This document shows positions 32,987 through 43,804 of a DNA stretch of 64,000 nucleotides, in pieces. The notes under the pieces were generated by a model. It did no database searches and was not told the DNA's origin. It worked only from the letters and a program-made list of their open reading frames with translations. Origin of the DNA: Cryptomeria japonica (taxonomy: Eukaryota > Streptophyta > Pinopsida > Cupressales > Cupressaceae); contig NC_081410.1 in the NCBI RefSeq assembly GCF_030272615.1, positions 291,308,457 to 291,372,456 of the forward strand, in the 5' to 3' direction. The position numbers were made by a program, and so were the translations under genes. The number at the start of each line of letters is the position of its first letter. The stretch's first letter is position 1.

Positions 32987-34017
32987 TTTGGATATGTTGA
33001 TATGGTTTTGTCATTGATTTCAACACTTTTCATCGCTTGTCAACAATTATCAGCACTTGGATATTTTGGTTATGTTCATTGGCAAGTCAGAGACCTATGC
33101 AAAGTCACTGGTATTTGGTTCACCGACATATTATATTGTTCACGGACACTTGGAATGACTTGGAGACTACTTGGTTATGTCGAAGACATTATTTGATCAC
33201 TTGGTTTTGGCAACTTGGTTAATTGTTTATTCGGGTTTGCATATTTGCTGTTACTGGCAAATAGGTCCAGGATAAGCACTGACAAACTTATCTATTCCAG
33301 ATCAACATGACACATTATGGAGATGATTTATTATTATTGTAAATGCATTGAGCCGACATCATGCATCAGATATTGATTTACTTGTAATTGATTTTATTGT
33401 AATATCTTTTAGTGAGCCAACCTATTCAATTGGTCTTAGGTTATGGTATATATGTAAGATCTCATTTGTGAGATCGAAGAGGGAATGCGAAAAAGGATTG
33501 CAATAAGATATATGCGAAATTAAGCAGAGCTATACATGCAGACATCATTTGAAGGTTGAAGGAAGGATTTTGTGAAGGCAATCAGAACTAAACCAGTACT
33601 GAATCTAGCATATGAAGATGCTATTTTGTGTAGTACATTATCATTGGATTTAACCATCCAATTGTAGTTAGTGTGACTCATTTTATGATTGAGCAATGAG
33701 CTCTAGGCAGCTGGTCTTTCTGCATGTGCAGAATCCATATTGTAAACACATACTATCTGCAGTAGTATCATTTGATTGTGGGTAAGGCTTCCCACCATGG
33801 TTTTTCCCCTTATAGGGTTTCCATGTACAAACATTTGTGTTATGTGTTGTGGATGTTATTGTCTTTTTGTTTGATGCATTAATTTTTACCGGTATTGCAA
33901 TTAACTGTTAAGACTGTCTACTGGTATTAAGCATTAAGTTTTGGTTAAGTTAATTTTGGTTGAATTTATAGGACAACTGATTCACCCCCCCCTCTCAGTT
34001 GTCTCTAGGACCTAACA
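32978..34017 (+). repeat. Solo Copia LTR (G-like) inserted in the pol gene of F
   Basis: 1040 bp in plus orientation, ending ...CTCTCAGTTG...GACCTAACA. It contains the G-family block (CCACCATGGTTTTTCCCC... and the C-run near its end) in reverse to F's own LTRs. It splits the conserved linker between integrase and RT exactly at EEVC/CLISQ. Flanking CATAC (32973-32977) and CACAC (34018-34022) form a target duplication with one mismatch. Its first bases, TATTGG, look like a mutated TGTTGG. No internal sequence remains, so it arose by LTR-LTR recombination. Confidence 0.8.
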
Positions 34018-35651
34018 CACACCTCTTCACTTTCTAGTTTTCTTCTTGTCATAACTCCCTTGTTTCTATCTCCAATAATTTGATCTTCAGAATGATTTAA
34101 TCTTACATACCTAGGTGTCTTTTGAACTTCAGGTTCACTACTCTGATCAACAGTCACAGTTGAATTTTTTGATTGTGCCGGTGTAACTGTCTCAACTTCC
34201 TGTACTGGTTGAGGCATTGCTAGTTTAGTTATGATCATTTCCACTGCTGGTTTCCCATCATATGATATAGAATGATATCTGTACTATTCATCCACTTTCA
34301 CATTAGCACGCTCCATAATTTTCTGCAATCTTTTGTTATAACATCTATATGCTTTTCTCTGAATTGAATAACCAAGAAATATCCCTTCATCACATCTAGG
34401 TTCTAACTTTCCTATTGAATCATCCCTTTTGATATAGCATTTACTTCCAAATATTCTGAAATACTTAACAATAGGTGTATGTCCAGGCCATAGTTCATAA
34501 GGGGTCTTACCGGTTTCACCTTTGATGTGAACTCGGTTGACTATGTAGAGTTCTATACTCACTGCTTCTCTCCAGTAGATATGGGGCAATTTGACCTCCA
34601 TCATCATATATATTGCTGCATCCAAAATAGTTTAGTTATTTATTTCAACTACTCCATTCTACTAAGGAGTCCTAGGTGTAGATAGCTGTCTCCTAATTCC
34701 ATTTGTCTCACAATAATTGCTAAATTCATGGGAAGTGAACTCACTGCCATGCTCTGATCTTAGACATTTTATTTTTGATCCAATTTCTGTTTCAATCTTC
34801 ACTTTAAAGATCTTGAATTTCTCAAAAGCTTCAGACTTCTCCCTTAGAAAAGTCACCCACATCATTCTAGAATAGTCATCAATAATCAACATAAAATACC
34901 TATCACCTTGAAAGCTTCTAGTCCTTGTTGGACCACATAAGTCAGTGTGAATTAAATCAAGTACATCATTAGATTTATCATGTATGCTCTTAAAAGAACT
35001 TTTGACTTGCTTCCCCAATTGACATTCCCTACATACCGGGTTATGAGGCTTCATAATCTTAGTTATATCTCTAACTGCCTTAGCTGGATTGATCTTAATA
35101 ATACAATCAAAATTAACATGACACAACCTCTTATGCCATAGCCAACTCTCATCAATATGAGCAATCAAACATGTCTTATTACCAATGTTCAATTGAAAGA
35201 TATTACTTCTTGTCTGAATATCGGTTGCAATCTCCAAACCAGTCTTGTTAATGATTTTGAATTTTCTATTTTTAAACTGAAGTTGAAAACCCTTATCAAC
35301 CAGTTTACCAACACTCAAAAGATTATGCTTCAAACCTTCTACATAATAGACATTATCAGTGTTATGCTTTCCATCCAAAGAAATAATACCTCTACCTTTG
35401 ATCATACATTCCTTGTCATCTCCAAATCTGACTTGACCGCCATTGTATTCTTGTAGGGACAAAAATTTCCCTTTATCTCCAGTCATATGATGTGAGCATC
35501 CACTATCAATTACCCATTCATCCTTATCTTCAACTTTTACTGCCAGGGCTTTTTCTTCATTCTTGATAGCCAATTCTAGTTCATCTTCCTTCAAAGCATA
35601 GAACACCCATTCCTTTCCATTTCTAGATCCACTAGCAGAGTCTTCTACCAA
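34018..35651 (-). pseudogene. Copia protease end, integrase and pol linker
   Basis: The minus strand encodes WVIDSGCSHHMTGD (protease active-site region, DSG intact), LWHKRLCHVNFDCI and CRECQLGKQ (the HHCC zinc module of integrase), then DLIHTDLCGP and FMLIIDDYSRMMWV (catalytic core), and NGVVE (catalytic Glu) near 34650. The two codons before NGVVE, normally Gln-Gln, are both TAG. After that come FGSKCYIKRDD, DEGIFLGYS and TPRYVRLNHSEDQIIGD, the linker to RT. This protein would cleave the polyprotein and insert the cDNA. The frame is broken by three or more stops. Confidence 0.88.
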
Positions 35652-36671
35652 TTCATCTCCAGAGTCATCAGTTACTCCTTCCTCATCTGTTATGTAGAAT
35701 TGTTTACTCTTCTTGAATCTATATTTGTTTGGGTTAGGCTTAAGAGATTTCTTAGCTCTTTCCTCAAACCTTACATTTATTTAAGGACATCTAGATGCAA
35801 AATGACCAATCTTATTACATGAAAAACATTTAAAAGGTTTTTTTCCTTTATACTTACTTCTGGTTGGTCTTTTAGGTACTCTTCTAGCAAATAAGGCTTC
35901 AAGTTGCTCAAGTTCTTCATCTTCTTTCCTCATGTATTCCAATTATTTTTCATATAGGGCTTTTCAGTCATTTTATTCGGTAGATGTTGATGATGATGCA
36001 TGAAAAACATGTTCAGACTTTACAGCTCTAGAAGATCGAAATTCTTCAAGCCCAAAAGCAGATATTTTTCCAATTAGAATGTCTCTGTTAACTGAAGTGT
36101 TTTCCATTGTTCTTAACTCATTAATTGCAGCTGCCTTCATCTTGTAAGCCGGTGGAAGGGCTCTCAAGACTTTGGAAACTATTTCATCTTCACTTAGAAA
36201 TCCTCCACAACATTGAATTCCCATAACAATCTCATTTACTCTTTCCATAAACACAACAATTCTTTTATTATCTTCCATTTTCAAGTTTTCATATCTAATC
36301 CGGTAACCATCAAGTTTAGCAATTTTGACAGTAGGGTCACCTTCATTTAGAGTTTGCAATTTGTCCCACATAACCTTAGCTGATGATTTGTTAGTCAATC
36401 CCATAATTTGCTGATCAATAAGTGCACATAAGAGGGCTTCTCTAGCTCTACAATCATTTTCAATATTCTTATCTAGGTCTATAGGAGCAGGATTGCTAGA
36501 TACCGCATCATAAGGTGTGTAACCTTTCTCAGTGATCTCCCAAATATCCTTGGCAAGACATCGAAGATGAGTCTCCATTCAAATTTTCCATATCCCATAA
36601 TTTGTTCCATCAAGCTTAGGGATTTCTCTTCTTAAAATAGTTGCCGGTGGATTAGAAGTGTTAGTTGCCAT
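35652..36671 (-). pseudogene. Copia gag (capsid and CCHC nucleocapsid)
   Basis: Starts at the minus-strand ATG at 36669-36671. The first residues (REIPKLDGTNYGIWKI) are the conserved start of Copia gag, followed by a TGA that replaces an expected Arg, and METHLRCLAKDIWEI. The capsid runs to about 35973 (VMWDKLQTLNEGD, LRALPPAYKMK). The CCHC knuckle CFSCNKIGHFASRC (CX2CX4HX4C) is at about 35790-35835. Stops at about 35973 and 35945 and a small frameshift after the knuckle separate it from the protease. Confidence 0.88.
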
Positions 36672-36710
36672 AGGATCTACCTCAAGTGGTTAAGATTATA
36701 CAAAAGAGGA

Positions 36711-36727
36711 CCAAAGCTCTGATACCA
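36711..36727 (-). other. Copia primer-binding site (initiator-tRNA-Met type)
   Basis: The minus strand reads TGGTATCAGAGCTTTGG just inside the 5' LTR. It perfectly matches the usual TGGTATCAGAGC start. Confidence 0.9.
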
Positions 36728-36729
36728 AT

Positions 36730-37323
36730 TGTTAGGATAACTCGTGAACAACTAAGAGGGGGGGGGTGAATCAGTTGTTAACAAATTATAACTTTTAATC
36801 CATAATACAACCTTAAACAAATCAAGTATTAGTAAAGCACATACAGATACCGATAAACAATACAACTTAACAATTAACCAGATAATCAATGAAAAGAAAC
36901 CATACCACATAACACCATGATTTGTACATGGAAAACCTGAAAAGGGAAAAACCACAATGGGAAGCCTACCCACAGTCATATGATACTTCTTCAGAAAGTA
37001 TGTGTTACAATGAGGGGCTTGCACTTGCAGAAAGACACACTGCCTAGAGCATACTACTCATTACAAAAGAGTCTCACTGACTACAAAGAGGCTACAACCA
37101 TCTCAAGATTAATGGACAACAATCCAATAGTGTGAACTGCTAAAAATAGCATCTACCATGCATGATTACAGTCCCGGTTAAACTCAGTGTGGGAGGACTA
37201 AATCCTCTTTTGAATCCAATTTGATCACCAATGATCGACCAACACCTATGCTTGAATGATATTACAATATTTGCACATTACATTCCTTGACCATGACCTT
37301 TCCAATAACCATGATAATTTACA
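36730..37323 (-). repeat. G-family 5' LTR of F, truncated at its outer end
   Basis: Starts (plus) TGTTAGGATAACTCGTGAAC, then G-run and GTGAATCAGTTG. It matches 30120-30384 and the inner half of the solo LTR. It stops after about 594 bp, whereas the solo LTR of this type is 1040 bp, so most of U3 is missing. Confidence 0.75.
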
Positions 37324-37528
37324 AAGAGTTTCAGGGGTTTAGGTTATAGTCTCTTTTTGCAGTGTTTTTGTAATGTATAGGGGTAGGTAGATCTCAATCA
37401 TGAATGCATGTAATACTCCGGGCTTAAGATAGGCCCCTTTTGTAATGTAAACTTATTTTTCATATATTAATACAAAAGAACTATATTACCGACCAAACAA
37501 AAACAAAATTCAAGTGCATTTCCTAATT
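37324..37528. other. Unassigned stretch upstream of element D
   Basis: Lies between the truncated Copia LTR and the recognisable end of D's 5' LTR. It does not match the X segment expected by comparison with D's 3' end. It may be a different LTR variant. Confidence 0.4.
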
Positions 37529-37689
37529 ACTATAGCTTTTACCTTTTTCTTTCTCCCTTTTCTCCCCCCATTGTATGAGGAGCCGACTTCTCAAACCCGG
37601 AGGTTATTTAGTGAACTTCATGCAAAGGTCCCCCATCACTAAATTTCTGATAAGGCTGTTAGGATTTAATGGAAAATTACTAGTCAACA
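37529..37689 (+). repeat. Element D 5' LTR, 3' end
   Basis: About 160 bp collinear with 58063-58218: CTTTTACCTTTTTCTTTC, GGAGGTTATTTAGTGAACTTC, CAAAGGTCCCCCATCACT and the terminal TAGTCAACA. Confidence 0.75.
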
Positions 37690-37699
37690 GTTCTTTTTC

Positions 37700-37718
37700 T
37701 GGCACACCTGGTGGGACC
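37700..37718 (+). other. Element D putative primer-binding site
   Basis: TGGCACACCTGGTGGGACC, ten bases after the LTR end. It resembles the TGGC-C-CC-GGT-G style of other Tat-type elements; tRNA not identified. Confidence 0.6.
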
Positions 37719-37911
37719 TAATTTGAGCAAGCCTAACTAGGTTTATGAGCCACATACCTATTACGGGGAGTGAAACAATTTTAAATACCATCCTTCTTCT
37801 ACCATCCCTGGTAAATGCCCAGTCGTCTGCAACTACTTCTTCTTAGAATTCACCTGTTATCCCTGCGGTACCTATTATCGTAGTAATGGCTCAAGTTCCT
37901 CCCCAAATTTC

Positions 37912-39195
37912 ATGACTTGGAATAGTGGTAGTCCCCTCATTCCTCCTGTAGTATGGGGCCCAATTCCTACCTCTACGCAAAAAGAAGTCCCTAAATTCAC
38001 CAGAGAAGATTCCAATACACTGGGGGAAAACCTACAAGATGTGGCTAATGTTTGTATAGTCCATAATGTTACAGAGAAAAATGTAGCTCTGAGATTGCTT
38101 GTAGCTTCATTTAAAGGAAGAACTTTAGATTGGTATAGATCTCTCACTCCTAATTCAATAGCTGATTGGGATCAACTTGGCGATCATTTCTTTGAGAGGT
38201 TTTCAGACAAGGCAGATAGATCATCTTTGATGCAACAATAGATTACTATCAAAAGGGCTCCTCATGAAGCAGTGACATACTTTAATATGAGGTTTCAAAG
38301 AACCTGGAAGAGGACACAATTGTCCGCTCATCCTCCCATGGATATGGCATTTGTCTTTTACTCAAAATATTTCAATTCGGATATATTTATGATGATCCAA
38401 TTGCTCGCAGGGAACACTCTCCTGGTTGCATATGACTTGGTAGTCCAAGCAAAGAACAATATAATTGCTGGGAAGCATGCACCATGACTGCTCATGCTAA
38501 TCGTACCTAAAATATTGAATCTATTTCCTGAGCTTGTCATGCCTAGCACATCTGCACCCCAATCCATGTATGTGTACCTCCGATCCCAACAAGCTAGTAC
38601 ATCCTTCTCTTCAGCTCTGGCTGTGGAAGTCAATGATATGAAAAATTTGCTGAGATCTTTTTCCAATGAGATCATTAACTTGAAAAGATCTTGAATCCCC
38701 TTTGCTAGAACTCCTTTCCAACAAAAGTTCCAAGCGAATAAACCCCCATATCAACAAAACTAATATGTGAATAACCAAGCTTCCTTGAGTCAGACAAATG
38801 GCCAGATAGTTGCAGTGCCTAATCCATTGCAAACTGTTTATCCTAGTACCAACAAAGAGTTAACTGTATTACTAAATAATCTAGTTCATGACACCAATTC
38901 TTGGTGTTTCCCATGTAACAATGCTCATGCCCCAAGAAACTGTCTGAGAGGCAATTTGCAAAAAAAAATTGCAGGTTAGCAAAGTCAAGGTGCTACCATG
39001 GATGTGGAGGTTTATGCCTCCCCTGGCATGGACAATGAAACCCTCATTGCTCATATGCAAGGCATGTCAATGGAGCAAGAAATTGAGATAAACCCATATC
39101 ATGCTTTATTCTCTTGGATGGAAGATGAGGATGCTGTACTCAGAAATGATGCAATTGAATTGAGTTCAGGAGCTTCCCAAGTGCAGTCAAAATAA
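37912..39195 (+). pseudogene. Element D gag
   Basis: All segments stay in one frame, with stops at 38239-38241, 38485-38487, 38692-38694, 38977-38979 and others. The capsid (Retrotrans_gag type) spans about 37990-38480: GRTLDWYRSLTPNSI, ADWDQLGDHFFERFSDK and APHEAVTYFNMRFQRTW. A nucleocapsid knuckle lies at about 38910-38950 (WCFPCNNAHAPRNC) with CX2CX3HX4C spacing, one residue shorter than the usual Copia-type knuckle. The true start is uncertain; the frame is open some way upstream of 37912. Would package the element RNA. Confidence 0.85.
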
Positions 39196-39462
39196 AACAT
39201 TTGGTTGAAAAGACGGTTTATGAGAGAGTATGAAGGCATATAAGAGAAATTCAGCTCAGAAAAGGCTCTTGAACAACTTGCGGTTGCTACCACATATCGG
39301 AGGAAGGAGTTTATCCCTTATAAGAAGAGAGAAGAAAAAACATCTATGCCATCAGTATTAGACATGGTGGAGAAGCTAAAGAAAGCCCCGACTAATGTCT
39401 CTTTATGGGATATCCTTAGCATCCTAGAGTAGAAGAATCGGTTAAAAGAAGCTCTGGTAGAG

Positions 39463-40240
39463 GTGGAGAGACCTGCCAACAAGAATGTTGCCAGTTCTTC
39501 GTGGGCTAATGAGGAAAGATTTTTGACCCCTACAGTGCAATCGTGTCGACCAACTGTATTGACAAATGAGGCCAAACCACCCAGGTCCCAATTGGAGGGT
39601 AAGCCTAAACCAAATCCATTCTATTTGACCCTCATCGTAGGAGACAAGCTTTTGCATAATTCTATGATAGACTATGACCCTAGCACCATCGTCATGCCAA
39701 AGAGATTGTCAAGGTTTTGAACATCAAATACAAGCCTCTAAGTAGGGGCATTATGCAACTAGATGGAAATAAAGTTCAGACCGTGGGTCTTATTCAAAGT
39801 CTCCCACTGATACTGTTTGCATGTCCTAGCATCACCGTATCCTAGGAAGTAGTAGTTATTGATATTCCCCCTATTTTTGGCCTCTACTTCTCCCGCAATT
39901 ACACTGCTAAAATAGGAGGTTACCTATCCCTAGATTTGTCCCATCTCATCCTCCAGACCTAGCATGGTACTAAACTCAAAATTCTTTCAGAGCCCCTACA
40001 TACCGAGCATGTAGCTGATCAATCTATGATCAAATTTGATCCCACCCATACCTCCATTACTAATGAGGAGAGGAAAAATGTAGAGCTTCTAGAAGACGAA
40101 TAGGTGACTGGCGATATTATGCCAGAACAAGAATTTTTCCTTAATGAGTTCATAAATTCTGATCCATATTCCAATTACCATGCTATGAGTTTCGGTACCT
40201 ATTGTATTTTTGATGAGGATCAAATTATTCCAAAATTGAC
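39463..40240 (+). pseudogene. Element D aspartic protease, degenerate
   Basis: The segment PFYLTLIVGDKLLHNSMIDYDPSTIVMPKRL (split here: PFYLTLIVGDKLLHNSMID and YDPSTIVMPKRL) aligns with the hNCMIDSGAS..VMP region of this Gypsy protease type, but Asp-Ser-Gly is replaced by Asp-Tyr-Asp. After a frameshift near 39715 the frame continues through LSRGIMQLDGN to DIPPIFGLYFSRNYTAKIGGYL (about 39870-39935), a conserved feature of this protein downstream of the active site. Stops at about 39842, 39958 and 40100. The active-site change alone would abolish cleavage. Confidence 0.75.
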
Positions 40241-40254
40241 GAAAGAGCCACTAA

Positions 40255-40665
40255 CCAAGGAGGAGCTGTCTTCCACGCTCTAGACCTTGCACTTCAATGG
40301 TGCCTGATGCAAAGTAGGTTCAAGCATTGGAGTTTGCCTTACATCTCCTTCTAGTGAACAAGCCCTGAGGTCTTTCTGCTTGTAGTTTGCTTTCTCAAAT
40401 AATGAAGCAGAGTATGAGGGACTAATTCAAGGTCTGAGCTTAGTAGAGCAGATGAGGATAAAATAGTTGAAAGTCTTAGGGGATTTTGAGCTAATAGTGC
40501 ACCAAGTCTGAGGGATCTCAAGTGCCAAACATGTCTGCATGAGATCATATCACCACAAGACATGGGATTTGATTAAAAGCTTTGATGCTTTCAACATCCA
40601 AAGGATTCCTCATAAGGAAAATACAATTGTTGATCGAATGACCACTATTGGTTCGTAATTCAACC
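40255..40665 (+). pseudogene. Element D additional RNase H domain, upstream of RT
   Basis: One frame with five TAG or TGA stops. It reads LHFNGA (first catalytic Asp replaced by Asn), GVCLTSPSSEQ, SNNEAEYEGLIQGL (catalytic Glu), LGDFELIVHQV (Asp kept), IPHKENTIVDRM (last Asp kept). This is the archaeal-type RNase H pattern known from Tat-like Gypsy elements. It precedes the RT (41150 on); a second, canonical Gypsy RNase H follows the RT. The following PTIPNNDTHWQVF segment links it to the RT. Confidence 0.8.
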
Positions 40666-41119
40666 CTGCTACATATTTGCATACCAACCCTACAAAGGTC
40701 CGCATGGTCGTTCGACCAACGATTCCAAACAATGATACCCATTGGCAAGTATTTAAAAGTGATGAACAAATTTCTTTGTTCATCCAAAACTTCAGAGATT
40801 TTACTAATCAAATGCAACCTAAAGTATAGGAGGCTTACAAGGATCAAATATTCAACTGAAATCCAATAAAATCCCAAATGGACTAATCACTGTAGAAAAA
40901 TTATTTGATCATAATGATGCTAAAAATGACAAACAAAAATTCACAGCTGATAAGGGTGACTACACTGAAATGTCAATGGGAAATAGGAGAACACTCAAGG
41001 TTGTAAAGGGGGTTTCCCCAAAAGACAAAGAAAGGCTGGCTCATTACTGTGATGAATACATTGGTGTGAATGCATGGTCATATGAAGATTTGAAAGGTTA
41101 CAACTCCATCATCATCTAG

Positions 41120-41890
41120 CATACCATTGAGCTTGCCGATGGTGCCAAGCTAGTCCGACAGAAGCAAAGACCTATTAATCCAAAGATTGAGACTCTCATG
41201 GCACAAGAATTGAAGAAGTTAATAGATTCCAATATCTTTTATCCCATCAAGAATAGTACATGGGTATCAAATCTGGTACTAGTCAGGAAGAAGAATGGGG
41301 ATATCTGGTTGTGTGTGGATTTTCGTGACTTAAATCAAGCTTCTCTAAAAGATCACTACCCTTTGCCATCAATGGAATAGTTGTTAAGAACCGTGGATAG
41401 GTTTGAAATGTTTTTAATGTTAAATGGAATCTTGGACTATAACTAAGTGTTAGTCAAGCCAGAAGACCAATACAAGACCACGTTCACCACCAAATGTGGA
41501 ATGCTTGCTTACCAGAAAATGCTGTTTGGATTGTCAAACGCGGGTGCAATATTTCAGAGGACCATGGATTTGGCTTTTAAAGAGTTGGTCGAAAAAATTA
41601 TCTTGATCTACTTGGATGACTTGATCCTTTTCTCAAAACACAAAGAAGATCATTTTGATCATCTTGAATTAGTCTTCCAAAAGTGCCTAGAATTTGGTAT
41701 TTCCTTGAACCCAAAGAAATGCATCTTTGGAATCCTTCAAGGGAAATTGTTGGGGCATGTGGTGTCTAAATAAAAGAGTCTTGATTGATCCTTATCATGT
41801 GAAAGCAGTAAAAGAGTTCCCTTTCCTATCAATAAGAAGGGCATTCAGTCATTCCTGGGCAAGGTTGATTTGTTAGCCGTTTCTTCTTTG
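41120..41890 (+). pseudogene. Element D reverse transcriptase
   Basis: KQRPINPKIETLMAQELKKL, then WVSNLVLVRKKNGD, LCVDFRDLNQASLKDHYPLP, a stop at 41378-41380, then MLNGILDYN and a stop, where motif A normally reads LDG.SGYNQ: the catalytic Asp is Asn here. The rest is well kept: TTKCGMLAYQKMLFGLSNAG, and YLDDLILFSK with both catalytic Asp residues (about 41611-41640), HFDHLELVFQKC, LNPKKC and GKLLGHVVSK. A frameshift lies after 41773. The active enzyme would copy the element RNA into cDNA. Confidence 0.9.
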
Positions 41891-41899
41891 ACTTTGCCA

Positions 41900-42420
41900 G
41901 AATGGTAAGGCCTATCACACTTATGCTAAAAAAGAACATGCATTTTAAAAGGACCCCTGAAGCAAAGGAGGAATTTGAGAAAATCAAAGACACCATTTTA
42001 TCAGCCCTAGTCCTTTCAAATCCCTTCATGTCTAGGGATTTCATAATGTATGTCTTCTCCAATAATTACAACATTGTCGTGGTTTTAACCCAAAAGGATG
42101 TAGATCAAAAGGGTGAGCACCTGATAGATTTCCATTACAAGACACTAAAATAATATGAGGCTAAGTACAACTTTATTGAGAAGCAAGCCCTGGCCATTAT
42201 TAAAGGCCTTAAAAAATTCTTGCATTTCATTGCCTGTAATAAAACTATTGTATATGTCATTCATCCTTCAGTCAGAGAGTATATAATGGAAGATGATATT
42301 ATGGAGGAAAGAGCCAACTAGATTACCAAAATCTTAGAGTATGATATTGATGTCAGACCTACTAAGGTTATCCATGGAAAATACCTCTGTGAATACATAG
42401 CCTAGGAGTCAAGACCTCAA
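41900..42420 (+). pseudogene. Element D canonical Gypsy RNase H
   Basis: From FMSRDFIMYVFSNNYNIVVVL through GEHLIDFHYKTLK, YEAKYNFIEKQALAIIKGLKKF, VREYIMEDDIMEERAN and ITKILEYDIDVRPTKVI to LCEYIA, with three stops. This is the usual RT-connected RNase H that follows RT in Ty3/Gypsy. It is distinct from the domain at 40255-40665. Confidence 0.82.
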
Positions 42421-43626
42421 GAAGCCGAGGCTACTGCGGAGGAAGTTGTGATGGCCACCGCCGAGGTGAAAAAAACGTGCTAGGTTGTAGACCAAAAAGA
42501 TTTTATGAGGACTAGGATCTTCCCAGTGCACATTTCCCTTGAAAAGAGAAGATTCTACAAGATGCAAAATAGCGGATACCGTTTGGTTGAAGGGGTGCTT
42601 TTCAAAAGAAATTTTGATGGGATTATACTCCACTGTGTAGATAAAGATCCATGTTTAAAGATGAACATGCTTTGGTAAGGAAATGAAAGGAATGCCAATA
42701 TTACAGCAGTAGACACAAGCATGCAACAATGTCACTTAAACCAATAATGGTTGAAGAGCCCTTCGCTTAGTGGGGTTTGGATTTCATAGGGATGGTAAAT
42801 CTTCCAAGTTACATTGGAAACAAGTGGATCCTTACTAATACTGACTACTCCACCAAATGGTCTGAAGCCGTACCCCTAAAAAATGCAATACAAACAAAAA
42901 TCCTGGTGTTTTTGGAGGAGCTAGTATGTCGGTATGGCTCGCCGAAGACCATAATATCAGATAATGTGCAAGCATTCATAGGTTCTTGAGTTTCTCAATT
43001 TTCTCTTAGCCAAGGTATCTACCTAAAACCATCCTCAAACTATTATCCATAGGGAAATGACCTGGTTGAGTCCACTAACAAGAACCTGATAAGACTCATG
43101 AAAAGGATTCGGTCTGACTACAGAAGGGAGTGGCATCATCACTTGAGAAGTGCATTATGGGCAGACTGAATCACACCTAAGAAAGTTCTTAAGAACTCTC
43201 CGTACAAGCTAGTTTATGATAAAGAAACCCTTATTCCCCATATCAATGGAGATCTCCACTTTACAGCTCCCCAAGTCCATGGAGGTGGCCGAAAATGAGC
43301 CCATGGAAGTAAGGTTGGTGGAACTTATGGAATTAGAAGAGGCAAGGGAAGCAGTGTTTGAATCATTTCAAAACTACCAACAAACTGTCAAGAGGTGGTT
43401 TGACAACAAAAAGAGTTCAGACCCAAGATTCAAGTAGGTAGATCACATCTTAAAGTATAATGAGAGAGTAGCTAGGCCAAGTCAATATGCAAAGATTGAT
43501 GTCTTATGGGAGGGACATTTCCACATAACCAATTTCCAGGGGTTTAAAGAATTTGACCTCAAAAACATGCAAGGATAGTATCTCAAAATCCCGATTAATG
43601 GGTTTCATCTTAAAGCTTTCTACTAA
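42420..43626 (+). pseudogene. Element D integrase and pol C-terminus
   Basis: The N-terminal zinc part is largely lost by a deletion near 42680. The core is readable: WGLDFIGMVNLPS (first catalytic Asp), KWILTNTDYSTKWSEAVPLK, PKTIISDNVQAF (second Asp) and VESTNKNLIRLMK (Glu), then DYRREWHHHLRSALW. After a frameshift the C-terminus reads LEEAREAVFESFQNYQQ, HILKYNERVARPSQYAKIDV and LWEGHFHI, and ends INGFHLKAFY at the stop 43624-43626. Would integrate the cDNA. Stops at about 42988 and 43436. Confidence 0.85.
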
Positions 43627-43804
43627 AGCATTTACATTCCCATGTAAATAATGTATTTTTAGTGTGTCTTTATTTATTTAATTATGATTCTTCATGCATT
43701 TTAAGAAACAAAAAGTAACCAAAAGATACGCTATGAACAAGCAAAAGAGAGTCATTATATTATATAGTAGTATCTTTTTACAATGCATTGAAAAGACTTG
43801 TAGC

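Larger units (their letters stand above)
30120..37323 (-). mobile_element. Copia complex F: gag-pol of one element fused to the 3' end of another
   Basis: On the minus strand the order is 5' LTR (37323-36730, family G), primer site, gag, protease, integrase, RT, a coiled-coil segment, polypurine tract, an LTR of a different family (H, 31164-30385) and a fragment of a G-type LTR (30384-30120). A legitimate element would have two LTRs of one family. The simplest reading is that an H element inserted into the G element's 3' LTR, and a deletion then removed everything from the G reverse transcriptase to the coiled-coil part of the H element. A 1040-bp solo LTR (32978-34017) lies inside. LTR features and the initiator-Met-type primer site are typical of plant Ty1/copia. 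Confidence 0.75.

Noticed and set aside
36711-36727. tRNA-like TGGTATCAGAGC sequence
   Set aside because: It is a primer-binding site; no cloverleaf surrounds it.
30115-37327. AAAGA at 30115-30119 and 37323-37327 as target duplication of Copia complex F
   Set aside because: The right-hand LTR is truncated and would end in AC rather than CA, so the match may be chance.
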